From RHLJ01 sp965247355 (GTDB lineage: Bacteria > Bacteroidota > Rhodothermia > Balneolales > Balneolaceae), in the NCBI GenBank assembly GCA_965247355.1, contig OZ252011.1:2170001-2234000 (forward strand): DNA of 64,000 nt. Reading direction: 5' to 3'. The notes under the pieces were generated by a model that saw only the letters and a program-made list of their open reading frames with translations, had not been told where the DNA came from and made no database searches. Positions 18,361 to 26,396 of this stretch are shown here, in pieces. How positions within the stretch are numbered: the stretch's first letter is position 1; every line of letters starts with the position of its first letter. Both the position numbers and the translations under genes were made by a program.

Positions 18361-20319
18361 TTGCTCCAGCTCGATAATATAACTCTTTCTCTTGGCGACC
18401 GTGACCTGCTCGATGGAATCAGTACGATTATTAACCCCGGCGAACGGGTAGGACTCGTTGGACCTAATGGTGCAGGTAAATCGACTCTTCTGAAAATCAT
18501 TATGGGCATTCAGGAGAAGGACAGTGGAAATATTTCAATGGCCGGTTCCGAAACATTAGGCTATCTCCCACAGGATGGTGTTGATCCGGACTTTGAACTC
18601 ACTGTGATTGAAGAAGTTGAAACAGCTTTCAAAGAGTTATTCGATTTAGAGATGGAAGTTAAATCCATCCAGGAAAAACTGGCGAACGTCGATCACGATT
18701 CTAAAGAATATGAGCGATTGATGGAGAAGTATGGCGAACTTCAGACTCAGTTGGAGACTTCGGGATTATATACTCTCCGTTCCGAAATTGAGAAAGTCCT
18801 TATGGGATTGGGATTTTCTGAAGAGGACTTTACCAGATCCACTTCAGAATTCAGTGGTGGCTGGCTGATGCGTATTGCACTGGCTAAACTTTTGCTTCGG
18901 GAGCCAACTTATTTATTGCTGGATGAGCCTACTAACCATCTGGATATTGAGTCTCTGCAATGGATTGAAGGTTTTCTCAAAAACTATGAGGGAGCTGTGA
19001 TTGTCGTATCTCACGACCGGGCTTTCCTCGATATTCTTACTACCCGAACTTTGGCCATCCGACAGGGTGATATGAGTGATTATGCCGGCAACTATTCCTT
19101 CTATGAAAAAAAATGGGAAGAAGAGCGTGAATTACTCATGAATGCTCAAAAGAATCAGGAAAAGCAGATCAAAGAAACTCAGGAATTTATCGATCGATTC
19201 CGTTACAAAGCTACAAAAGCACGACAGGTGCAAAGTCGGGTAAAACAGTTGGAGAAAATTGATAAAATCGAAGTAGGTGATGAACTCGCAAGTGTATCGT
19301 TTCGATTTCCTCCTCCTGAGAGAAGCGGGCAGGTCGTGATGAAGCTGGAAAACATCACTAAGCAATATGGCGATAACACGGTATTCGAAGGGCTCTATTA
19401 TGAAATTGATCGCGGAGATAAGATTGCGGTTGTGGGTCCCAATGGTGCAGGTAAATCAACTTTGATTCGAATTCTTTCCGGGAACGAACCTATCCAGGCC
19501 GGAAATAGAAAAGAGGGCCATAACGTAACAACTTCCTACTTTGCCCAGCATCAGGCCGATGAACTAGACTTAAATGCCGATCCTCTTGAAGTAATGATGC
19601 AGGCTGGTTCCGGTGAAAAAGAAAGTAGACTCCGTTCTATACTTGGAAGTTTTCTATTTACAGGAGATGATGTTTTTAAAAAAGTGAAGGTGCTTTCCGG
19701 TGGAGAGAAATCGAGACTTGCACTGGCAAAAATGCTGCTTTCTCCGGCAAACTTTCTCATTTTTGATGAGCCTACCAATCACCTGGATATGAGCAGTAAG
19801 AACATCCTTCAGCAAGCGATTCAGCAATATGAAGGAACGTGTATGATTGTATCTCATGATCGTGCCTTTCTGGATCCTATTGTAAACAAAGTACTTGAAA
19901 TTCAGCCCGGTAGAATTCGTACCTACCTGGGGAATGTGAGCTATTTTCTCGATAAAAAGAAAGAAGAAGCAGATCAGGTTGATGAAGCAAGAAAAACAAA
20001 AGAGGAAGCGCCTTCATTAACGAATCTGTCCAGAAAAGAGGAACGTCGCCTAGAAGCCGAGCGACGGAATGCATTGAATAAGAAAGTGCGCCCCATTAAA
20101 CAAAAACTTGAGAAAGTTGAGAAAGAAATAGAAGCCAAAGAAACGCGCAAAGCTGAAATCGAAGAACTAATGGCTCAGACCGACTTCTATGACGACAACG
20201 AAAAAGTTAAGAACGTCACTCTGGAATACGAAGAGATCAAGAAAACTCTTACCGACTTAATGTACCAATGGGAAGATTATTCCAATCGAATCGAAGCGGT
20301 GGAAAGTGAATTAGACTAA
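18361..20319 (+). CDS. ABC-F family ribosome-associated ATPase
   Basis: 652 residues with two ABC nucleotide-binding domains and no membrane segments. Walker A is GPNGAGKSTLLKI near residue 36 and GPNGAGKSTLIRI near residue 360; signature motifs are SEFSGGWLMRIALA and VLSGGEKSRLALA; Walker B is LLDEPTNHLDI and IFDEPTNHLDM. A charged linker and a C-terminal coiled coil (about 550-650) resemble Uup/YheS-type proteins, which act on the ribosome. The frame has an in-frame TAA at 18355-18357 and no ATG or GTG, so translation apparently begins at TTG 18361. Confidence 0.9.
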   Translation: MLQLDNITLSLGDRDLLDGISTIINPGERVGLVGPNGAGKSTLLKIIMGIQEKDSGNISMAGSETLGYLPQDGVDPDFELTVIEEVETAFKELFDLEMEVKSIQEKLANVDHDSKEYERLMEKYGELQTQLETSGLYTLRSEIEKVLMGLGFSEEDFTRSTSEFSGGWLMRIALAKLLLREPTYLLLDEPTNHLDIESLQWIEGFLKNYEGAVIVVSHDRAFLDILTTRTLAIRQGDMSDYAGNYSFYEKKWEEERELLMNAQKNQEKQIKETQEFIDRFRYKATKARQVQSRVKQLEKIDKIEVGDELASVSFRFPPPERSGQVVMKLENITKQYGDNTVFEGLYYEIDRGDKIAVVGPNGAGKSTLIRILSGNEPIQAGNRKEGHNVTTSYFAQHQADELDLNADPLEVMMQAGSGEKESRLRSILGSFLFTGDDVFKKVKVLSGGEKSRLALAKMLLSPANFLIFDEPTNHLDMSSKNILQQAIQQYEGTCMIVSHDRAFLDPIVNKVLEIQPGRIRTYLGNVSYFLDKKKEEADQVDEARKTKEEAPSLTNLSRKEERRLEAERRNALNKKVRPIKQKLEKVEKEIEAKETRKAEIEELMAQTDFYDDNEKVKNVTLEYEEIKKTLTDLMYQWEDYSNRIEAVESELD

Positions 20320-20687
20320 GAAGCTACTTTACTTCCCTGTCTCAGGTACTGAATTTTATGCTCCAGAAATCGAAGTACCGAATTAAGACTTCGTTTTATT
20401 TCCTGATCATCTATCCTTAACACAGTAATTCCCAACTCGTGCAGACGATTATCCCGTAACTGATTAATTTCATGTTGAACGGGATCGTACTCTGAGTTTT
20501 TATTTATTTCTATAGCCAGCTTAAGCTCTTCGCTATAAAACCCTATGATAAAGTCCTGGATTGAAACTTTTTGTTGAAATCTGGTTCCTAGTTTCCCTCC
20601 ACTCAATGCTTTCCAAAGTAAAATCTGTCCCAGCATAGAATTCCTCTTTTTTTCTGTACTTGTTTGTATGCTTGTATTCTCTGACAT
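20316..20687 (-). CDS. degenerate DUF559 (PD-(D/E)XK-like) protein
   Basis: About 123 residues from ATG 20687; a GTG at 20708 would add seven residues. It matches the DUF559 gene at 20825-21205 along its length (ILLWKALSGGKLGTRF, ELKLAIEI, QLRDNRLHELGITVLRI). DUF559 proteins share the fold of very-short-patch-repair and PD-(D/E)XK nucleases. Counting from the GTG start, the positions matching Asp56, Asp69 and His73 of the neighbour are Gly, Asn and Glu; only Glu67 remains. The protein is therefore probably not an active nuclease. It overlaps the ABC-F stop by four bases, tail to tail. Confidence 0.75.
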   Translation of the reverse strand: MSENTSIQTSTEKKRNSMLGQILLWKALSGGKLGTRFQQKVSIQDFIIGFYSEELKLAIEINKNSEYDPVQHEINQLRDNRLHELGITVLRIDDQEIKRSLNSVLRFLEHKIQYLRQGSKVAS

Positions 20688-20769
20688 ACAAGTAAGAGGG
20701 ATGAACACCGAATTCCTTACATGAGAATTTGTTAATGTTTGATTTGGGTGTTTAGAACTTTAATTCAAT

Positions 20770-20826
20770 TTCCTACCCTACCGGACACCCTCCGTCCCTT
20801 CGGGACACCTCCCTCAAAGGAGGATT
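20770..20826. repeat. palindromic intergenic repeat, family A copy 1
   Basis: A GC-rich stretch in AT-rich surroundings, between the two DUF559 genes. It contains GGACACCCTCCGTCC, the small palindrome GTCCCTTCGGGAC, and CTCCCTCAAAGGAGG. The same pattern (CTCC...GG-rich arm followed by CTCC-CTCAAGG-GGAG) recurs at about 21360-21405 and, reversed, at about 40785-40830. Confidence 0.7.
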
Positions 20827-21205
20827 ATTCTTTCTCTGATAGAGCTTCTATTCTGGAGTTTAAAAATCTAATCACAGAATCCATTTTCTGTTTTATATTT
20901 GAATCTTCAATCCGAAAAACGATTATTCCCAATTGTCTAAGTTGATAATCCCTTAACTGGTCTTTTTCTATTTGGACAGGATTATTATGTGAACTCCCAT
21001 CTACTTCGATGGCCAGTTTTAGCTCATGACAGTAAAAATCGATGATGTACTCATACACAGGAACCTGCCGATGAAATTGCACTCCCAGTTTTTTTCTGCT
21101 GATTCGTTTCCAGAGAAGAACTTCGCCATGTGTCGAGTTATTCCTGAGTTCTCTTGCAAACTTTCTCAGACCCGGATTGTATGGTATGATTTCATTCCTC
21201 GCCAT
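20825..21205 (-). CDS. DUF559 endonuclease-like protein
   Basis: 126 residues, the usual size for a stand-alone DUF559 protein. The nuclease-like core is intact: FHRQVPVYEYIIDFYCHELK with Asp56, then LAIEVDGSSH with Glu67, Asp69 and His73. These match the D...ExD/H arrangement of Vsr-like PD-(D/E)XK enzymes. The natural substrate of DUF559 proteins is not established. Its paralogue lies downstream, and copies of a palindromic repeat flank the gene on both sides. It has no other partner. Confidence 0.82.
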   Translation of the reverse strand: MARNEIIPYNPGLRKFARELRNNSTHGEVLLWKRISRKKLGVQFHRQVPVYEYIIDFYCHELKLAIEVDGSSHNNPVQIEKDQLRDYQLRQLGIIVFRIEDSNIKQKMDSVIRFLNSRIEALSEKE

Positions 21206-21536
21206 ACCTGTTAGATCAGCTAAAACTTAATTCCTTACAAAATATAGAATTAAAACTTAGATAAGTCCTCCCTAGAAGGAGATGGATCGTTGAACGATAG
21301 TGAATGAGACGGAGAGTGTTCTCGGGATGTCTTTCGATTCAAAATTGGGAGCTAAAACAACACCTCTCCCGCCTCCGGCGTACTCCCCTCAAGGGGAGAC
21401 TAACATCTTTTTATTCTATAGCTTGAGATAGAACCCTAAAACAGAAAATTAATATTACATTGATTTCTCACATCAGCACGCCGTGACAAAACAATTCTAA
21501 ATTTCTAATCCATAGTTTTTAATTCCGCGAAGCGGA
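21206..21536. repeat. 331-base intergenic region with family A repeat copies
   Basis: No gene was found here. From 21265 there is CCTCCCTAGAAGGAG and a stretch ending GAGACGGAGAGTGTTC; from about 21360 there is ACACCTCTCCCGCCTCC, GGCGTACTCCCCTC and AAGGGGAGAC (to 21401). The second part matches in inverted orientation the repeat at 40785-40830, and both resemble the repeat at 20770-20826. The rest is AT-rich with nothing recognisable. Confidence 0.7.
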
Positions 21537-21950
21537 TCACTTAGCAAAAATCTGGCTTTTATCCCCAAAGGCTTTGAACTCTAGGGCGTTACCGCTTGGG
21601 TCAAGGAAGAACATAGTAGCCTGTTCGCCAGGTTCGCCTTTAAAGCGAACATAGGGTTCGATCACAAATTCAATGTTAGCTGCCTTTACTTTTTCAGCGA
21701 GAACTTCCCATTCGTCCATTTCCAGGATTACTCCAAAATGTCGTACAGGAACTCCTTTTCCATCAACTGCGCTTTTTGCAGATTCCTTAGCCTCATCCGG
21801 ACTCAAATGTGCAACAACCTGATGACCCCACATATTGAAGTCAATCCAGTGATCGGAAGTCCGACCCGTACTACAGCCCAGAATTTCAGTATAAAAAGTT
21901 AGGGTTTCTTCGAGGTCTTTAACCGGAAAAGCGAGATGGAATGGATTCAT
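21537..21950 (-). CDS. VOC-family (glyoxalase/dioxygenase superfamily) protein
   Basis: 137 residues with two beta-alpha-beta-beta-beta modules of the vicinal oxygen chelate superfamily. The start MNPFHLAFPVKDLEETLTFY carries His5, and GVPVRHFGVILEM and FFLDPSGNALEFKAF carry the later His and Glu ligand positions. It most resembles the extradiol dioxygenase-like branch found as single-domain proteins in many bacteria. The substrate is unknown. No operon partner. Confidence 0.82.
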   Translation of the reverse strand: MNPFHLAFPVKDLEETLTFYTEILGCSTGRTSDHWIDFNMWGHQVVAHLSPDEAKESAKSAVDGKGVPVRHFGVILEMDEWEVLAEKVKAANIEFVIEPYVRFKGEPGEQATMFFLDPSGNALEFKAFGDKSQIFAK

Positions 21951-22044
21951 ATTCTTTTAATTAATCTCGGAATCACAAAAGCGTTAAAAGTGTATAGCTA
22001 TATGAAACAGAGGTGATTTACGATTAACTGATTATACCAACAAC

Positions 22045-22803
22045 ATGCCATCAAAAAAAGTAGAGTTTACCGGAGCACTTGGCGATACCTTAGCAGCCAA
22101 ACTGGATCTTCCTGAAGAAGAAAATATAAAAGCCTATGCACTGTTTGCACATTGCTTTACCTGCTCCAAAGATTTAAAAGCGGTTGGGAATATTACCCGA
22201 CAACTGGCAGAAGTTGGAATTGCAACCCTCCGTTTCGATTTCACAGGATTGGGTGAAAGCGCCGGAGATTTCGCCAACACGACCTTTTCCTCTAATGTTG
22301 ACGATTTAGTGGCTGCATGTAAATTTTTAACCGAGGAGTATGAAGGTCCTTCTATTTTAATTGGTCATTCGCTTGGAGGAGCTGCCGTTTTACAAGCTGC
22401 TAACCAGATGGAGTCTGTTAAAGCAGTTGCAACCATAGCAGCACCTGCAGAGCCTGAGCATGTAAAACAAAACTTTGAAATGAGTCTGGACGAAATTGAA
22501 GAAAAAGGTGAAGCTAAAGTTACTTTAGCGGGAAGACCTTTTACTATTAAGAAGCAATTTGTGGATGACCTGGAAGAAGTAAAGATGAAAGATTACATCA
22601 GAAATCTCGATCGGGCGCTTATTATTTTTCATTCTCCTATCGATAATACAGTGGGTATCGATAATGCCCAGAAAATTTTTATGGCTGCCAAACACCCGAA
22701 AAGCTTTATTTCTCTGGACACCGCTGATCATCTGCTACACGAAAAATCTGATAGCGAGTTTGTTGGGAAAGTTCTCGGAACCTGGTCTGAGAAGTATATT
22801 TAA
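22045..22803 (+). CDS. alpha/beta hydrolase
   Basis: 252 residues. A serine hydrolase with nucleophile elbow GHSLGGAAV (Ser near residue 109), an N-terminal strand ending FAHCFTCSKDLKAVGNI, and a catalytic His in LDTADHLLHEKSD close to the C-terminus. The N-terminus and HCFTCSKD motif match the alpha/beta hydrolase that is often fused or linked to OsmC proteins. There is no OsmC domain here and none adjacent. Substrate unknown, probably a small ester. Confidence 0.85.
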   Translation: MPSKKVEFTGALGDTLAAKLDLPEEENIKAYALFAHCFTCSKDLKAVGNITRQLAEVGIATLRFDFTGLGESAGDFANTTFSSNVDDLVAACKFLTEEYEGPSILIGHSLGGAAVLQAANQMESVKAVATIAAPAEPEHVKQNFEMSLDEIEEKGEAKVTLAGRPFTIKKQFVDDLEEVKMKDYIRNLDRALIIFHSPIDNTVGIDNAQKIFMAAKHPKSFISLDTADHLLHEKSDSEFVGKVLGTWSEKYI

Positions 22804-22805
22804 AA

Positions 22806-22885
22806 CATTCACGAGCGATAGCGAAGTGATCTCTGTATTCTTGAACAACACTTCAGAGACTGCCTCGCTTGTGCTCGCAGATGGT
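22806..22885. repeat. intergenic repeat, family B copy 1
   Basis: About 80 bases with GCGATAGCGAAGTGATCTCT near the left and GTGCTCGCAGATG at the right. It is very similar to the copy at 23274-23351 and more distantly to that at 23190-23268. It lies between the hydrolase stop and the GIY-YIG stop. Confidence 0.82.
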
Positions 22886-23175
22886 TAGGAACTTAAATCT
22901 TTCCAGTCAGGATTGAAGGAGTTTATTAAATCTATCTTTTTCTGACGTGAGCCTGCTTTGATTTGATGCTCTCTTTGTTTCGCCTCTTCAGCATCTCCAA
23001 ATTTTTCAAAATAAACCAACATGTCGATATTATATCTAGCAGTAAAGCTTTTTGGCACCAGTTTTTGTTTGTGTTCATTCATCCTTCTGGATAAATCATA
23101 GGTTCGTCCAGTATAAAGTACTGTTCTCCTTTTATTGGTTAGAATGTAAACATAGTATGTTGTATCGATTTCCAT
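22885..23175 (-). CDS. GIY-YIG nuclease-family protein (UvrC-like single domain)
   Basis: 96 residues, one GIY-YIG domain: YYVYILTNKRRTVLYTGRTY holds the GIY and YIG equivalents (YVY...YTG), RRMNEHK holds the catalytic arginine and helix, and YFEKFGDAEEAKQREHQIK supplies the metal-binding Glu. Single-domain proteins of this kind (YhbQ/UPF0213-like) have no settled role. The gene is flanked by repeats of one family on both sides, which suggests they form a unit. It ends in the tail GSRQKKIDLINSFNPDW, typical of the family. Confidence 0.85.
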   Translation of the reverse strand: MEIDTTYYVYILTNKRRTVLYTGRTYDLSRRMNEHKQKLVPKSFTARYNIDMLVYFEKFGDAEEAKQREHQIKAGSRQKKIDLINSFNPDWKDLSS

Positions 23176-23189
23176 GTTAAAGTATAGCT

Positions 23190-23268
23190 AACATTCGCGA
23201 GCTACGCGAAGCGATCTCTGTATTTATGTACCTATTTACTGGTACTGCTTCACTCCGTTCGCAGATGT
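23190..23268. repeat. intergenic repeat, family B copy 2
   Basis: Starts ACATTCGCGAGCTACGCGAA, continues GCGATCTCTGTATTT, and ends CTCCGTTCGCAGATG. It is the most diverged of three copies and begins 15 bases upstream of the GIY-YIG start codon. Confidence 0.78.
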
Positions 23269-23273
23269 TCACC

Positions 23274-23351
23274 CATTCATTAGCGATAGCGAAGTGATCT
23301 CTGTATTTCGATACAAAAATTCTGAGACTGCGTTGCTTGTGCTCGCAGATT
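23274..23351. repeat. intergenic repeat, family B copy 3
   Basis: Contains GCGATAGCGAAGTGATCTCT and TTGCTTGTGCTCGCAGAT. These arms are nearly identical to those of the copy at 22806-22885, while the middle 20 bases differ. Same orientation as the other two copies. Confidence 0.82.
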
Positions 23352-23381
23352 AATCTGTAACCTTTCCAAAATTCTTTCGTG

Positions 23382-23419
23382 TTGACTTACATTGAACTTC
23401 TATGTATTCTAATGCATAG
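23382..23419 (+). promoter_or_regulatory. promoter and dyad operator of the padR-permease operon
   Basis: TTGACT at 23382-23387 and TATTCT at 23405-23410 are separated by 17 bases, a good sigma-70-type promoter. A dyad CTATG-N10-CATAG (23400-23419) overlaps the -10 box. PadR proteins bind such AT-rich dyads and usually repress their own operons, so this is a likely autoregulatory site. The padR ATG is at 23438. Confidence 0.6.
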
Positions 23420-23437
23420 AACCTCAAGGTATACATT

Positions 23438-23782
23438 ATGCTATCAAAAGAACTCATGGCGGCGTCAACACGCCCACTTATTTTATCGATTCTAAAACGT
23501 GGCGAAAGCTATGGCTATCAAATTATCCAGGATGTTAAGCAACTTTCCGGGGGCACACTCGAGTGGTCGGACGGAATGCTCTATCCGGTACTCCATAAAC
23601 TTCAGAAAGATGGGTGTATTCAGTCAAAATGGGTGGTTTCTGATGAAGGAAGGAGAAGGAAGTACTACTCAATCACAGAAACCGGATTAGGAGAACTTCA
23701 AACTGCGAAAGAGCAATGGTTAAGTATTCATGAAGTATTTGCAAAAATCTGGGGGCCTACTCCTCAATGGGCAATCGAATAA
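23438..23782 (+). CDS. PadR-family transcriptional regulator
   Basis: 114 residues. A winged-helix PadR repressor: ILKRGESYGYQIIQDVKQLS is the first helices, WSDGMLYPVLHKLQKDGCIQ the recognition helix, and EGRRRKYYSITETG the wing. It begins the operon; the first permease starts 12 bases after its stop. PadR genes beside this type of permease are common in Acidobacteria and Bacteroidota. The effector is unknown; a membrane-active compound is a reasonable guess. Confidence 0.92.
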   Translation: MLSKELMAASTRPLILSILKRGESYGYQIIQDVKQLSGGTLEWSDGMLYPVLHKLQKDGCIQSKWVVSDEGRRRKYYSITETGLGELQTAKEQWLSIHEVFAKIWGPTPQWAIE

Positions 23783-23794
23783 CCAGAGAATTAT

Positions 23795-26395
23795 ATGTTT
23801 GAACTAGAAAAAGCTATTAAGGAATGGAAACGAAGTCTTCGAAAGAACCGGGGGTATGAAGACGGAGATATTGAAGAGCTGGAGTCTCATTTAAGAGATC
23901 GGATTGATGCTCTGGTTGAATCAGGAGAATCAACCATACATGCTTTTGAACTTGCTTTGGATGAAATCGGTAATTCAGATGAGGTTGGTAATGAACTTTA
24001 TAAAACGCGTGTACAAAAAATTTACTGGAATCAGACATCTAACATAACGTCCCTCTTACCTAACTATATAAAAATTGCCTGTAGAAACCTGATCTATAGA
24101 AAGGGATATTCGGCAATAAATATCATTGGCCTTTCAGTTGGAATTGCTTCTTGTTTACTTATAGCTCTCTTTGTTCAATATGAATGGTCGTATGATTCTT
24201 TTCATGATAAAGCCGACAGAACCTACCGGGTTCTGAGGGAATTTCAACTTCCGGATTTAGAAGCTACAATTGCTACTACACCTGCGGCACTTGTACCGGC
24301 TGCTTTAGAAAATTTTTCTGCTGTTGAAAAAGCAGTTCGTATACAACAAGCAAGCCTCACCATTGAATATGAAGACAAAAAGTTTGTCGAATCCTCTTTC
24401 TTAGACGTTGAAGATGGATTTTTTGAGATCTTCAGCTTTCCTCTGGTTGAAGGGCAAGCAGCATTGAATCGACCAAATACTATTCTTATTACAGAAGAAG
24501 CCGCAACCAAATATTTTGGGGATGAAAACCCGATAGGAAAAACTTTAAAGGTTGCCAGAAGAGATCTTGAAGTTACTGGAGTTCTTGAAAACCCTCCTTC
24601 TAATACTCATTTACAGTTTAATTTCATTGCTTCGCTTTGGGAACATGATTTGTCTTGGGGAAGTAACAATTACACCACTTATTTCCTGCTTACAGAAAAC
24701 ACTGATAAAGAAGCTTTCACTACTCAGCTTGCCGATCTAATTTTACAAAATACTGATCCGGAAAGAACACAAACGGGCAATTCATTCATCCCACACTTAC
24801 AACCTGTAAAAGATATATATCTTGGGCGTGGCGTTTCTGTTGATATTGGTTCGGAAGGAAACGTTCAATATCTCTATCTCTTTATTGCGCTGGCTGTATT
24901 TATAGTAATTCTTGCCTGTATCAATTTCATGAATCTTGCAACTGCCCGGTCTATGGAAAGAGCAAGGGAAGTGGGTGTAAGAAAAACTTTGGGTGGAAAC
25001 AGACTCCAGCTAGCACTTCAGTTTTTAGGTGAATCATTGTTAATGGCTGTTGTCGCATCATTACTCGCTCTTGTTATCAGTAAATTTACTCTACCCTTCC
25101 TTAATACTATTTCAGGCTCTTCCATGTCATTAGGAGACCTTTTAATTCCGGCAAACCTGATCGGTTTTACCTCTCTAACCATTATTATTGGTTTTTTAGC
25201 TGGTATATACCCGGCATTTGTATTAAGCAACTTTCAACCTTCAAAGGTTTTAAAAGGGGCTTCTGTAAATCCTAAGAATAGCATGCTCAGGAAAAGTCTT
25301 GTTGTTTTTCAATTCACTATCTCAATTGCTTTACTTGCGGGAACGGCTATAATTTATAAGCAAGTTCAGTTTATGAAAAGTAGTGGGCTTGGCTTTTCAC
25401 CAGATAATGTAATTCTTATCGAACAAGCTCAATTTCTCGGAAATCAGCGCTCTACATTTATAGGGGAATTGGAAAGAATCCCTGGTATAGAGGATATATC
25501 TTCCGGTTTTTCAGTTCCAGGTAGTTTTTTCATCAATTCTATGTGGCAAACAGATATATCTGGAACAGAAGCCTACAACATGGATTACTCATTTATAAAT
25601 TTTGATTATATAGAAACTTTGGATCTGGAAATTATAGCTGGGCGCAGTTTTTCTACAGAGTTTCCTGCTGATACATTTAATGTAATCCTAAATGAATCAG
25701 CTGTAAGTGAATTTGGGTGGACACCCAAAGAGGCCATTAATCACAAACTGGTGCAAGGCCAACGAGAGTATGATATCATCGGAGTAGTGAAAGATTTTAA
25801 TTACCGATCGCTACACGCTGAGATATATCCATTGGCTTTATTTGGTCCCCGAAGATTTCCAAGATTCTTTGTAGCCAGAGTAAATGAAGAAGCCAACCTT
25901 CCTCAAGTAGTCGAGGGTATACGAACCGAATGGAATAAGCTGTCTTTACTCCCGATGGAGTACTCATTTTTGGCAGACGATTTAAAAGCTCAGTATAAAA
26001 CTGAGGATAATCTGATTAGGGTATTCAGTGTATTTGCAGGGCTTGCCATTTTTATTGGATGCCTGGGTTTATTTGGACTAGCTGCATTTATGGTGGCGAA
26101 ACGAACGAAAGAAATTGGAATCAGAAAAATTCTGGGAGCCACATCCATACAAGTTGTACGCTTAATAAGTGCTGAGTTACTGAAATTAGTTTCTATCGGT
26201 TTTTTTGTAGCAATCCCACTGGCTTGGTTTCTGATGGACCAATGGCTTAAAGATTTCGCCTACAAAACAGATATCAGCTGGTGGATATTTTTGATCACAG
26301 GATTAATTGCATTCACTATTGCCCTGGTTACTGTAAGCAGTCAGGCTTTACGAGCTGCTCACCTAAATCCTGTTAAAAGTTTAAAAAATGAATAA
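23795..26395 (+). CDS. FtsX/MacB-type orphan ABC permease with prefix domain (1 of 3)
   Basis: 866 residues. An N-terminal prefix domain (1-70: FELEKAIKEWKRSLRKNRGY, then DIEELESHLRDRIDAL) is the soluble module seen in ADOP-type permeases. Then come a helix near 105-125 (INIIGLSVGIASCLLIAL), a MacB_PCD periplasmic domain, an FtsX helical block (370-480), a second MacB_PCD, and a final FtsX block (735-850) with ARSMERAREVGVRKTLGG-like and KRTKEIGIRKILGA coupling loops. No ABC ATPase is encoded nearby. It may be a mechanotransmission protein rather than a pump. Start ATG follows PadR by 12 bases. Confidence 0.85.
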   Translation: MFELEKAIKEWKRSLRKNRGYEDGDIEELESHLRDRIDALVESGESTIHAFELALDEIGNSDEVGNELYKTRVQKIYWNQTSNITSLLPNYIKIACRNLIYRKGYSAINIIGLSVGIASCLLIALFVQYEWSYDSFHDKADRTYRVLREFQLPDLEATIATTPAALVPAALENFSAVEKAVRIQQASLTIEYEDKKFVESSFLDVEDGFFEIFSFPLVEGQAALNRPNTILITEEAATKYFGDENPIGKTLKVARRDLEVTGVLENPPSNTHLQFNFIASLWEHDLSWGSNNYTTYFLLTENTDKEAFTTQLADLILQNTDPERTQTGNSFIPHLQPVKDIYLGRGVSVDIGSEGNVQYLYLFIALAVFIVILACINFMNLATARSMERAREVGVRKTLGGNRLQLALQFLGESLLMAVVASLLALVISKFTLPFLNTISGSSMSLGDLLIPANLIGFTSLTIIIGFLAGIYPAFVLSNFQPSKVLKGASVNPKNSMLRKSLVVFQFTISIALLAGTAIIYKQVQFMKSSGLGFSPDNVILIEQAQFLGNQRSTFIGELERIPGIEDISSGFSVPGSFFINSMWQTDISGTEAYNMDYSFINFDYIETLDLEIIAGRSFSTEFPADTFNVILNESAVSEFGWTPKEAINHKLVQGQREYDIIGVVKDFNYRSLHAEIYPLALFGPRRFPRFFVARVNEEANLPQVVEGIRTEWNKLSLLPMEYSFLADDLKAQYKTEDNLIRVFSVFAGLAIFIGCLGLFGLAAFMVAKRTKEIGIRKILGATSIQVVRLISAELLKLVSIGFFVAIPLAWFLMDQWLKDFAYKTDISWWIFLITGLIAFTIALVTVSSQALRAAHLNPVKSLKNE

Positions 26396-26396
26396 T

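Noticed and set aside
22664..22888. plus-strand frame across the end of the hydrolase gene
   Set aside because: Out of frame with the hydrolase and ends inside repeat B; no family resemblance.
22803..23352. CRISPR array reading of the three repeats
   Set aside because: Copies are about 80 bases, with variable middles, unequal spacing and a gene between them; there are no regular spacers and no cas genes.
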